Of a DNA stretch of 64,000 bases, positions 11,027 to 23,000 are shown piece by piece. Below the pieces are notes generated by a model. That model did no database searches. It was not told the origin of the DNA and was given only the letters and a program-made list of their open reading frames with translations. The translations under genes were made by a program, and so were the position numbers. This DNA comes from Ceratodon purpureus (taxonomy: Eukaryota > Streptophyta > Bryopsida > Pseudoditrichales > Ditrichaceae), in contig CM026429.1 of the NCBI GenBank assembly GCA_014871385.1, forward strand, positions 13,677,783-13,741,782, in the 5' to 3' direction. How positions within the stretch are numbered: position 1 is the stretch's first letter; each line of letters begins with the position of its first letter.

Positions 11027-12895
11027 AGAAACTAAAAACGGTTAGCAATATCCGAAGCGTCAGATTCAAAAGATTGTAGTTCCGGTAAACACCTGCTTAG
11101 TTCTTGTTTAATGAGCTTGCAAGTTTACGGAAGGACCCAGTTTAGATCTGTTCTGTAAAACACGAGATTAGCTTTTGGGTGGCGGGTGGTAATGGTTCAA
11201 ATTACACTTAGTGGCTCCTCACAAGCCTCAACTGTCAGCAGAACTCAGATTGAAATGGATGGTTGACTAAACCGTGCAGTGTAGATTTGCTCCATGTTAA
11301 TATTAATATTCTTCATTTCTCCTAGAAAAGGAAAGGTTCCTTTGAAGATTTTGGTTCTTCAGCTAGATCTCGCATCATGGCTCGACTGAAAGTAATACCG
11401 ATTGTGATAATGTGGTAGTACATAGTGGGTTTGTCCCGAGTAGTAATACCGATTGTGATAATTTCTTCTTCGCTTTGTGCAATAAAAACTAGGAACCCTT
11501 GCAAATATACTTTTCTTTTTACGAGGTCGTTTAAGGCAGACCATTACATGAGCATCACGAGACATTGCATCCCTCTCGAGCCGTCTTTAACTTCATGAAC
11601 AAGCAACTTTTATCAGAATCGCTTGACTCATAACTTACATGACTAATACCACGACATATGGAGCTACAGTGCGGTGCAGATGTGCTCGATCAGAAATTTG
11701 CAACATTATATAAATGATTAATGGAGCAACTGGGAAGTAAATTATAGCAGGTCATTTCACGAATGGTCGTTGTAAAGTAGCTATGTAGCAAAGCTTCGGT
11801 GTTGCTACATAATGACCAGTGCTATAACAGTTAGTGTCATTGCATACTGTAAACTTACATGCAAGTGTAGATATTTAAAATTTTCATACAACTAATTAAT
11901 GGAGTGTTCCAGACTGCTTAAGGTTAGGAAAATGCTCTAGTTATTGTGACAGTGTTAGAGCAGACTGATAACTCATACTGCAAGCCTCTTCCAATATTTT
12001 AGCAGATCATATGAACAAAAGAACAATTATATTAACCGAGGGATTTCTCGCTATTTCATCCAGAAGCAGAACTCTATATTGACCTGCTCAGAATCCTAAA
12101 CGCAGACATGTCCATAAAACGCACAATACTCTGGACATTTCAGTGGGTTCTTAAAGAAGAAGAAATTTGATGAACCAAGGTAACGCAGCTTCAACAAATG
12201 TCGACTTGTTTCTTCCCTTTTTCACATATTCGTGTACTGAACTTCTTGATGACCCTGTCAATGATTTATCTCTGGAAATCTGGAGTGGCTGAAAGGAGGG
12301 TTAGCCTTGCAACAAGCAGGTCGAGCATCCCGAGTAACCCTTGGCTGGCTGAACTGGGCTGGGCCGCATCATGGTGGACTCAAGATACTCACACACAACT
12401 AGAACACTTCCACCCCAATTTGCTGTGGTCAGACTACCTTGCCAGTATGTAGATAGTAGCATAGCTGTTTTGCTCATTTATATTAGACAAATGGTATATG
12501 ATTACGGTTTACTAGACCCAGGGTCAGGGTCATGTAGAAAAGACATAATTATGAAGATCCTATCGTGCTTTTCCTAATTCTGTGAGACTAGTTACTAGGT
12601 CATTTTCAACGGGTACGTAACAGATTTTGCGATCATGCGTTCTTTCAACGAGTACTAATATATTCTGTGAAGAGTCCCTAAGCTTGAGTCCTAGTCTTTG
12701 AGCAGAAAGAGGCGGAGAGGGGTCACAGGATTCAGTATTCTCTAATGAGCTCCCACTTAGACTTTGCGACTGCAGCGCTTCGTCCTCATGAATACTGCTG
12801 TTTCATTTCAATAGACTTCGCAGGATTCTTCATCACTAATTTGGTCGTCCCTCGAGGTTGCGCCGCTGATCAGTTTTTATTGTAATTCAGGAAAA
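11027..12895. other. Intergenic between the F-box and LRAT-like genes
   Basis: No gene recognised. A 20-bp direct repeat (GTAATACCGATTGTGATAAT) occurs near 11,391 and again near 11,443. The remaining short frames have no recognisable motifs. Confidence 0.5.
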
Positions 12896-13907
12896 ATGGA
12901 CACAAGTTCCAGCGATTGGGTTCTTACGCGAGATAATTTGTGTACTATTCTGCTAGATTTGTTGATTCAGCTGCAAGGTTTGTTGACTCACACAATTCCC
13001 TTTTGGATTTTCGTTTCTTGGGTCTCTCCCGTTTCCAATCAACTTTAAGCGGATAAATTATCCTTTAATCGAAATCCAGGCATAAGTGATTGTTTCAAGT
13101 TGCTATTGTAAGCTGAAGAGCATTGATCACTGAGGAACTGTTTTTGATGCATCTGATTAATTCTTGTGTTGGGATTGTCCATCCGCAGAAATACTCTCAA
13201 CTTCAAGGATAAACCAAAATTTTGTGTACTTGGATGAAATTTCTATCTGGGAGAGGCCTATTCATTCCCTTCAAAAGTCTTATCCCAACGGAAAGGTGAA
13301 AGGCTCAGGGATTTTGAAGCACGACTATATTGTCATCAAGCAAAGGTCGTCCAGCTTTGAAGAATCGTCATCATCATCTTACATAGTTGAAAAAGTGGAC
13401 AAACCGGAGAAATCTCCAGTTTTCAACTGTGCTTATGTAAAGAAGACGAGTTTTGAAGGACCTATACAAGGCCACATTCGCCGGACTTACGTGGATCTCA
13501 AGGGGGCAAGGGTGCAAGTTAAGGATTTGACAAGTATTTTGGAGCAAGACGGCCACTCATATGACCTAGTGTCAAAAAACTGTTGGAAATACGCCCATGG
13601 CACAACTCTGAGGGTAATACAGCTCTGTGAAAATGCTGTCTACAGCAGCAAAGACAAGCAGTCTATAATGGATGGCACTTACCTCCAGGAGCTTAAGGAA
13701 GTGGAACGCATCATGCCCAGCGATGCATTTCGAGGATGCATTAATTTAATCCTAACGATCGGTACGATCCTAGGAATTTGGAAATGGTGCTCATTCCAAT
13801 GCATCTTTCTAATCCTAACGATCTTAGGAATATGGAAATGGTGCTCATTTCGATGCATCTTTTTAATCCTAACGATCCTAGGAATTTGGAAATGGTGTTG
13901 GCATTGA
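12896..13907 (+). CDS. LRAT/NlpC-P60-like protein with tandem C-terminal membrane repeats (2 exons)
   Basis: Exon 1 is 12,896-12,977 (ATG to CAAG before GTTTGT) and exon 2 is 13,189-13,907 after CCGCAG. The phase-1 junction restores an intact frame of 266 residues. The middle contains a histidine in LKHDYIVIK and, further on, YDLVSKNCWKYAHGTTLRV. The spacing of His and then the Asn-Cys pair resembles the permuted papain-like fold of LRAT and NlpC/P60 proteins, where His and Cys form the active site. That assignment is inference. The last ~57 residues are three near-identical hydrophobic 18-residue units (IFLILTILGIWKWC), each long enough to span or dip into a membrane. This architecture suggests a membrane-anchored acyltransferase or peptidase-like protein. 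The substrate is unknown. Confidence 0.65.
13735..13905 (+). repeat. 54-bp tandem repeat encoding membrane segments
   Basis: Three head-to-tail copies. The second and third are 54 bp, and the first carries a small extra segment (ATCGGTACG). Each copy encodes one hydrophobic 18-19-residue unit, and the last ends at the stop codon of the host gene. Confidence 0.9.
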
Positions 13908-14979
13908 AGGCAAAGAGCAGTGCAACACCAAATACAGAATTTTTCGTAAACTGGCGATTCAAGTGGTGGACTCGTGCTAAGGATGTAAAGAACTCACTAG
14001 GGTCTCGAGGTACAAATACATCGAATGGTCACTCGTCCTTGTGTTTGTTGTATGCTATTTCCCTTCTTGACTAGTTAGCTTCTAAGGAAATGAGGTTGGG
14101 ATTGGGTTTTCAGCGATTTGATTCCACTGCAACGCAACTTTTAAAAATTATGTATAATCCAATCACTGTTATGTTTACTGCGGTGATCTAGTACACATTT
14201 ATGTGTTTTATATGTCGTCCAATGTGCCTCAATGATCTTGAGTTCGAGTTTTCATTACTGCATAGCTGACTATGTATCGAAGAATTACCGATCTATTATT
14301 AACCTGATATTGCACCAAGTGAACAATTTGATCGGTTTCATAATGATTACTGAAATATATGTTCACGTTTAAAGTATTTGCATAAATGTGTACTAGATCA
14401 TGGTAATTCCTCTATCGCGGTTACAACATCGGGTCCGTTATGAGCTGTGCTCATGAAGCCCCGAACATTTTCTCACATTTCATGCTCTACAGCCTAGAAC
14501 CTGAACCCGCTAGATGATCTTGCATGCATTCTACATTCTTTATGTTTTCTCAGAGACTACTTTCAGTATCCACGCGTGGTGTTATGTGCCAGTACTGCAA
14601 GATTGTGAATCTGGGAAAAGCTCTACAAAAGTGCAATTTCTCCTTAAATCTTTGTTGCAAGGGACTTAATGATATGACTTGAGTCTAAGGATAAGGTCCA
14701 TAGTTTGTTGAAAGGTTGAACAACCTGTACTACAACATGTTTCATTGCAATAATTCACTTATTCAGAGTACTGACCTCACCATTGAAGATAATCGACTCA
14801 AAAGAATTTAATTGATATGTAGCACGCTAGGACGCACATAGCCTAGCTCCCTTAAGTTTCCATCATCAAGCACTTTCTAATGATAATTGATCACGTTGAA
14901 CTACTGCAGTGCTGGATCTCCAACTTTATAAGTAAATGCTGGGGTAAAAAAAAAATTGTTCCTCCTGAATCCCTAGAAT
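13908..14979. other. Intergenic, convergent gene ends
   Basis: This stretch lies between the 3' ends of the LRAT-like gene (+) and the membrane-protein gene (-). It should contain both 3' UTRs. No other gene was seen. Confidence 0.5.
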
Positions 14980-15804
14980 TCACCTAATTCCAACCATGCA
15001 AGCAAGGCCAAAGGTCGATGCTATGAGGCAATGGCGTGTTGGCGCATTTTGCAAGGATGAAGTAAAAAAATACAAGAGCGTCAACGCTTGGATCATGCCC
15101 ATTGCGCGGTAACCTGCAAACTCAACCGACCAGCACACGACATCGTTAGAAGGCAGTGCCAAAGTAGCAACAGTGTACCCCAACGGAAACGCTGCGCTTG
15201 AAACCGCCACGGCCAGGAGCGCGCTCCACTTCCCTCCACCGAAGTACATGGGCACGGCCACGGCTGCACCCAGGACGATGAACTGCGGTGCCAGGAAACG
15301 GAGTAAAGATGTTCCAGACATCTCTAACATGAATCTCTGCCACACACTCATGGAAGAGAAAAACCAAACCCCGTAGGCAAGATTGCGCAACCCAATCACG
15401 ACAGCCGTCAGGATGCCACCCTGAAGATCACGCTGGCGTGCTCTGGGTGATTCGAATTCCCGTTTCACAAGCTCATTCCATTCGTGTTCAGTCAGAGCTA
15501 CGTCCTTGGGAGGATCGTGACCCACCGCTGCACTAGCAAAACCAGCAGTTAATGAACCTGTGATAACTGTTGCCCATCCTACGGTTCCCTTGCAAGCTGT
15601 ATGGTCTGAGTTCACAAATGTAGCCATCGTGACTGCCCCGGATAGAAAGCTCTTGATGATGGCGTACAGCCAGGGTCGAGAAACGTAAGCTGACCCAGGT
15701 TGAGAAATAAACATGACTACCAGGGCGCCAAGGATTGAGCAGAAGCTGGCGAAGCAGGCCACCGCCAGAGCCTCCTCGAAACTCACTACCCCCATCTCAC
15801 CCAT
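14980..15804 (-). CDS. Multi-pass membrane protein of unknown function
   Basis: An intact 274-residue frame starting at ATG 15,804, with an in-frame second Met three codons later. CAAAGCAG directly precedes the ATG, so a 5' UTR intron may end exactly there. The protein has seven or eight hydrophobic segments, for example near residues 10-32, 44-62, 73-92, 128-150, 162-183, 190-210, 226-245 and 255-272. A hydrophilic loop at about 95-127 contains HDPPKDVALTEHEWNELVKR. I do not recognise the family, and no transporter signature or catalytic motif was found. GC content is higher than in the surrounding DNA, consistent with a real coding region. Confidence 0.7.
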   Translation of the reverse strand: MGEMGVVSFEEALAVACFASFCSILGALVVMFISQPGSAYVSRPWLYAIIKSFLSGAVTMATFVNSDHTACKGTVGWATVITGSLTAGFASAAVGHDPPKDVALTEHEWNELVKREFESPRARQRDLQGGILTAVVIGLRNLAYGVWFFSSMSVWQRFMLEMSGTSLLRFLAPQFIVLGAAVAVPMYFGGGKWSALLAVAVSSAAFPLGYTVATLALPSNDVVCWSVEFAGYRAMGMIQALTLLYFFTSSLQNAPTRHCLIASTFGLACMVGIR

Positions 15805-17096
15805 CTGCTTTGCAATCAGTCAATCTCTACAATGTCAGACTCCTACTTAACTCGGAATGTTTCTGCTGCATTCTAGGAACTGATAGACCAACAGATTGAA
15901 GTAAAAGGATTCATAGCCAACTTCCGAACCCACTGATCAGAACTAGGAAACTTAACACCGGCGCGGTACGTAGCATCAAATCGAGAATATAGTACTGCGC
16001 CGATACTGCACCAGAAGCCTGCAAAGAGATCAGATGCACGAGTTCAGAAAGCTAGACTGTGCAAACGAGACGAAGTTCTTCTCATCTAACTTTGCAAGAG
16101 ATGGATGGCTCGCCATGTGAACATTGCATATGCAGCCATAGGTGGTCCAGGAGTTAAAAAACGTGCGACTCATACAAGATTATAATAGAACAGGATGGTG
16201 ACGAGAGTGACCAGTGATATTCCTGATCTGGCTCAAGTGGACTTCAATGGCTGGAAAGTCTTGCCGACTGACTCATAGCCGACCAGCTAAGTTATATTTG
16301 AATCCAGTTAGTCTGGAGGGAGGTGGCCTTGCGGATTTAGTGGAAGAAACCATTGACCGAAGTCACAGTGTTTCAGGTTCAACAGTCAGTTACAAGTAGG
16401 AATTACTTCGTTGGTGAAGAATTCACGACAGATGTTTATGTTAGTACAAGCAGTTTACATCTCGGGCTTCTGTCCGAGGTAATTAACCTGTAGGCCAGTA
16501 AGCTGAATCCTTGCTTTGTTGAGTTTGCGCGCCCCATCGTGTGAATGAACCCAAGATGAACAACACGAACTACCATCGTGACACATTTTTCGCTTGATAA
16601 GTTGTGGCACTACTTTTGCTGAATCTGTCAAAAACAAGTTTTACATCATACGCACCTCGCCTTGATTTGTGCACGAACCCTGAAAGTGTGACGGTCTGGA
16701 CTCTGGTCAGGACTGCGCTACCAAATTTACCGAGATTTCACATGCTACAGCGGGGGTTCAGAAATCAAAGCTCACAGTTGTCACAAGATTTTTACTACTA
16801 CAGTGATTGAGGAGCAAGCGTAACAGGATCCAACAACACTGCCGGCGCCAATGCATGAACACTTGAACATTAGACGTGCATACAATAAAGTAACTTCTCG
16901 AGCCAGCACAGATTCTGAGGATGGAAAGTATAATGGCAAGTTCAATACTATTCACGTATCAAGAATAAATTTCATTAACATACAAGCCCTCAATCGAACA
17001 TTTCTGAAACCGTGAACTATTTCCTCATGTTTCATCGAAGGCTGGTGAGACCAACCAACAACATTGAGTGCTGTAAACTGTGGTAGTAGAGAGTAT
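15805..17096. other. Intergenic
   Basis: This holds the upstream region of the membrane-protein gene and the 3' flank of the LACS gene. No other coding region or RNA gene could be supported. Confidence 0.5.
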
Positions 17097-20000
17097 TTAC
17101 AAGCTGGATCTCAGTGGAAGTTGAGCTTCCTCCTTAGCAGCAATCTCAGCATACATCTGAGCAATGGCCTTTGCAAAGAAAGCCTTAGCTTGAGGTCTCT
17201 TTACCTGCACGTTTTCAAAATGCAGCTAAATCACTCTTCTATAGATGTAAATCATAACTTGTTACAAAAACTAAGAATATTCAAGGCACAAAAACTGAGA
17301 ACGCAGCAGTTCTCCCAGAACCCAATTCTGAGAGAAAATAAAAAGGATTACCTTCAGTGTAGGTGTGAGAAGTCCATTTTCGATTGAGAAGGGCTCATCT
17401 GTCAGTGTCACGGCTTTGGCAAACTCAAACCCCCGTAACTGCAAAACAAACAAAAAGTTACCTGACAGTAGGGAGACAAGCAGCGATACACCCGAGGGTT
17501 TTCTAAGCTCGGTAAGAATTTCATGATACAATGCATTGATTGATGCGATTGATGATCTAGTTATGTTTCTCATAACTGGCCTAGATGTCCAAACGGTTAC
17601 TATATTCTGAAAGCTCACAATTACTCAGGATGAGACAAACATTACTCAACGATCACACAACTAACTAAGGCAACTGGACCTCAGAGCTGGCTAGTCCAGC
17701 TCAGGAACATGATGTGTAGTAGATGAAGAACAAAATAAATCCAGGAACTCTACAAATATTGTACAAACGAATCAAGACCAAACCTGTGCTTCACGACCAA
17801 CAGCATCCATATCCGCAAGCACGGCAGCTCGTACAACAGGATCAGCACAAAGCTTCTTCAAATCATCTGCATGCTGCTTCCACCAAGGGCAACAATATAC
17901 TCAGCACCATATCCCGGTAGCCATAACTAAAATAGTAGCCACTCACCATCAGCTTAAAACCTTCAACAGAATCCAAATAACAATCAAAATTATAATTCGA
18001 GTGCAAGAATTCATTTCGAGCTTGAAAACAAAAAATACAATTGGACTGTCCTTGATAAGGATAAGACAAGATATTGATACTTACCTTGATACCCCTTGAT
18101 TTTGCCCAGACAGGTAGAACTTCTGGATCGACAACAGCAACTGCCACAAGACTGGCATTGAAACTATCACCTATAAACAATCAGCACCAACTAGTTAGTA
18201 GAATTAAAATTGCAAAAGGCGCGGCAGCTTAAACTTCCAAAAACATAACATTATTACGATAAAGGGATCCAGTTGTGTAAATAAGCGCACCATGTATAAA
18301 ACACTGGGCGATAAAGCGACTGCGGAGGTATACGTTCTCTATCTTCTCAGGCGCAATGTACTCTCCTTGGGCCAACTTAAAAATGTTCTTCTTCCTGCAG
18401 CAAGCGAGTGTGCGGTTCAACTCAAAAAAGAAGAGGCTTCGGTGCAGATTACTAGCAAGTATTAAATGAACAAAATGAATACTGTTCAAGTGAGGTGATG
18501 CTTGTCAAGAGTACCTGTCAATGATTTTCAGCCGACCACCCGGCAACCAACTTCCAATGTCGCCGGTATGTAACCATCCCTCTTCATCAAAAATCTCCCG
18601 TCTGTGATAAAAACTAAATGTTAACATCAACATCTCATTTCCATTTGAAAATATGTTTAACATCAAATAAGTCCAGAGCACAATCAATCGCCATACTATC
18701 TTAACACTTTCTCAAATGCATGAATGTGATAGATATAATCAAGTACAGAAGGCACATAGAAAGAGAGCACGGAAGGTACGTTTGAACTTCATCTTTGTAA
18801 TAGCCTTTGAAGAGTATAGGGCCTCGAACACAAATCTCTCCCCTTGGGTAGGGCTTGTCATCGTTTGTGTATTCCATCTCCGGAACATCAGCAAGTTTCA
18901 CCTCTGAAACATAAAACAACAGGACCATATTAGTCCAAACATCACAAATCTGAATTGTAGTAACACGCGCTATCTACAACGAAAATAGCAAGTCGCGCTG
19001 TCAATGAAATGAATACTTAATGCAGAAAACAATAGTTGAATCGATAAGACACGTAAGAAATTTTACCACACGATGGGCTTGGAGCTCCAACATGGCCAGA
19101 TGTGTTGTCCCCAGGCTGTGTGCCAGAAATGAGGCACGACGTTTCCGTCATTCCATAGCCTTCTGTTACAAAACCACCAAAACATCTGCAACCACAAAAT
19201 ACAGGTTCGCATCACAAATAAATGAATTTGAATATATTTTTATTTTTATTTTTATTAAAAAAACCCTGGTCAGACCACCCTGAAGTAAAACACGAAGTTA
19301 CCTCAGGTACTGGGCACAACAACAACCAATAATTTCCTTACTTCAAAAAGTACTTCACTGATTAAAAGCTCATGATGCAGAAGTGAACGACAGGAAACAC
19401 ACTCACATTCTTAAAAAATCTAGGACATCTGGGGATATTGGTGATGCGCCTGACAGTATCATACGAACCCGTCCCCCAAGAGCCGCCTTAACTTTGTTGA
19501 AAACCAAGCGGTCCCAGATAGGTGAAGGAGATTTTCCTGCAGCACAGCAAATAAATTGTCGTCACAAGCAATATTGAATAGCTTTTCAAAAGTAATCAAA
19601 TAGTCAACCAAGATGTCAACAAGCAGCACAAATTTCCATTGCAGTGACTTGTATGTGCAGAACGATATTTTCACGAGCACGGGAATTGTTCGCAGGGCTA
19701 ACAAACGGATAGCCTAAACTGCGGTCTTAGTAATTTCACCTTTCTCCAGAGCTTGTTTCTTCGAATTGTAGGCAACATTAAACAGCTTTTCACGGAGCCC
19801 ACCTGAAGCCCTTACTGTTCCAGTAATTCTGCTCCCAAAATTACACGAAACACAAATCACATAAATGTAAACACGACATTCAAGATCGCGCTTCTCTTAT
19901 CACTTTTTAGCAACAACATCATAATTTACTAATGACAAGACCCATAGTTGATCATGCACCAACAGGTATAAATCAGGATCACTGATCTGAGACCACTGCA

Positions 20001-23000
20001 CTCACTTGTCATAAATACGATTGTAAAGTCGTGGCACACTGGCAAAAATCGTAGGCTTCAGGGTTTCCAGGTCATCCATCAGCTTCAAAACATCCTAAAC
20101 CATACACAACCACAAAAATTTAGATCCCACAACACAGGTGCCACTCTTCAGAAATAGATTGCAACAATCACAAGAACTACACTCCAACAAAATACAGACA
20201 AGTACTGCGTACACTCTAATCATCTCTGCATTCAAGTTAAGAACATCACCCCACTACTCAACATCCCAAAGAAACTCTCCTGTGAACTCAAATCATTAAA
20301 ACAGTCACATACCACAACTTCGGATTTGAGAAGGTGGCATTAAAGGTAATTTATCACAGTTTTGCATTGAAAGGAAGAACTAAATCTAAAAGAAGACACG
20401 TATTGCGAAAGCATTGAACCCTCTACGTAATTACACCCTTTGGCAAGACCAAGGGGAGAATTACAAGTCTGAAAGCTGTTTCTTACCCCTTGGAAAAAAC
20501 CAACTGCCACACCATGATGCAGAAAAACGAGCATGTTCATCCTCTCGTATATATGAGCTAGTGGCAAGTACGAAATATGCCTGGTGAAAGAAAAAACAAA
20601 CATACACGAAATCATAAGTTCCGATGCTCACAAATTCAACAAGATGCCAGAATTCACAAAAAAGCTAATACCTGTTGACAACTTACACATCAGAAGGAAG
20701 GATTTCCACAGCTTGACTACTTCCAGCAGCACTTGCAACAAGGTTGTAGTGAGATATCATTGCTCCCTGTTTTCACGACGTTACTGTCAGTAAATTATGC
20801 ATTTGCGACAGACTTATTGCAAATCCAGTCAAAAAGGGGACCTACTAGTTATGATTTCAAGGATCTTTTATGTTAGGACCTTTCCAGAATGACTGATGTT
20901 ATCATTCTTAAATTATCTCGAGTGATCTCAGCTAGGAGGCTTCAAGTAATTGTAACATGAAACACTGAATGCAAACACCTGGAAGAAACCCAAATTCTGA
21001 AAATATTCATTATATACACTAGTTAGTACGCAACCCACAGAGCAATGCCACATGTAATACGTCCATCGACAAAAGTAATTACAAAATAAATGGCACATGG
21101 CTATACATTCAAAATCTACAGCTCAATTCGTGTACCTTGGGAACACCAGTGGTGCCACTTGTGTAACATATGGTAGCTATATCATGTGGCTTGGGTGCCA
21201 CAAATGCTCGCTGGTCTGCTTTACCCTGTAAACATAAGATATCGAACTTAAGTGAATTCTCGATACATTAATCAAACACACTTAGCTGCATGCACAACCT
21301 TGCATCACCCTGTGCAGATCTTTTAATCTGAAAATCACTATCCAGCTTCAAATGTTTGTCGTGATGATCAAAACAAGAAGGGCAAGACACAAGATTGGAG
21401 GTGATTGTGATTGTGAAAGTGCAAACGATGGGAATCTAAAGCTTTCATGAAAAACAGCATAGGAAAACATGCATATCATCACAAACATGTTAAAGGGATG
21501 AAAAAGATAAGATACCTGAGCTTCAAGCCGAGAAAAAGGTACGATCTCAATGCCTGACTGCGGCGGGACCGAAGGCACCAAATTCTCGGCACCTCCTACA
21601 ACCTATACCCCATAACAAATGCTTAATTAATTGCAAAATGATAAAAATTCAAGAACCATACACAAATAAAACCCAGAGAAAAAACCTTGAAAATCTATAA
21701 CATGACCACCTCAGCAACATACGAACTCATGCTAAGACCTATCTAGCGGATCAGAAACGCACTAGTCTCAGATTCTTTGATGCAAGTTGACGACTGTGGA
21801 CCATCAAATAACACTGGAAAATACCAAAACTATGCCATATAATCACAACACCGTCGACTGTACAAGCAATAAAAAGAGACTACTTGGAATGAGTGTTATA
21901 AAAGTAATTCCAGCAGTGCGTACCACGATGAGCCGTAAACTTGGAAGCTCCGAAAGGCAACCCAGCAGCTGATCCAACCCAATCAAGAAAATTGTCAGAA
22001 TTCCCGAAACAGCCAACCTAGTATGACTCTCCTGACCAGTTGCACGAATTTTGATGGGAAGATAAGAGTGGGCGGCAATAACTCACAGTCTGCAATTTGT
22101 CTGGGGTACAAAACACAGCAGCAACTTCCGCATGGTTGATGATAAACGTGACAGCATCAGCGCCTGCAAACCATTGTAATAAGACGATGCACACAAATCC
22201 CCTTAGTTACTCAAGGTGATACTGTCAGTCTATGTGTCACATATGGAACACAGTGTGGTCCCAATCAATTACTGGCACTACAATTGCAGCCTTTCCTTGC
22301 TTCGCTTCACAACTTCAAAGAAAATCCTACACTTAAGTTGTTTAATTAGTCATCAACTCAGTGCATAGTAAATAACATAAAAATCTTTAAAAACTTAATT
22401 GTCTCTGTTTGTCTACAAAAGTTAAAGAAAGTTGCAGCTTACCAAGGGTATCATACAGTGGAACAGAAACATAAGAGTAAGCAACACATGCTAGTTCTGA
22501 GATGACCCATTCCGCTCGATTAGTCATATACAACCCAATAGATGAACCCTGCAAATCACGAAATAACAGCGATAAGTCAGAAACACCTTTTCGAGAAGAA
22601 CACAAAGACCAGCAAACGTAACAAACGTAACATATGTGTAAAAGTCTTGATCATGTTGGTATTATCAAGAGCTGTGATGTTCTTACCTTAGGGATGCCAT
22701 GTTGGACAAGACCTGATCCAATTGCAGTGCGTGCAGTTCCCACTTCTCCATAGGTCATCCACCGATACCTACAAAGTGCAGAGATGCACAGAATTAGAAC
22801 GAAATTAGAATTGCATTCCATCATATTCCCAAGACGCCTGAGCCTCAAACGATTTTATTATTCAGGTCTGGAGATCGCAGATGCAAGAGTTCGCACGATT
22901 GGCGGTTTAGCAGTGCACAGAATGAAGGATAATGTATCTTACTCGCCAACTGTGCCATCTTCACGGATACGGGTTCCCAAACACTTGTTCTCCGCAAAGG

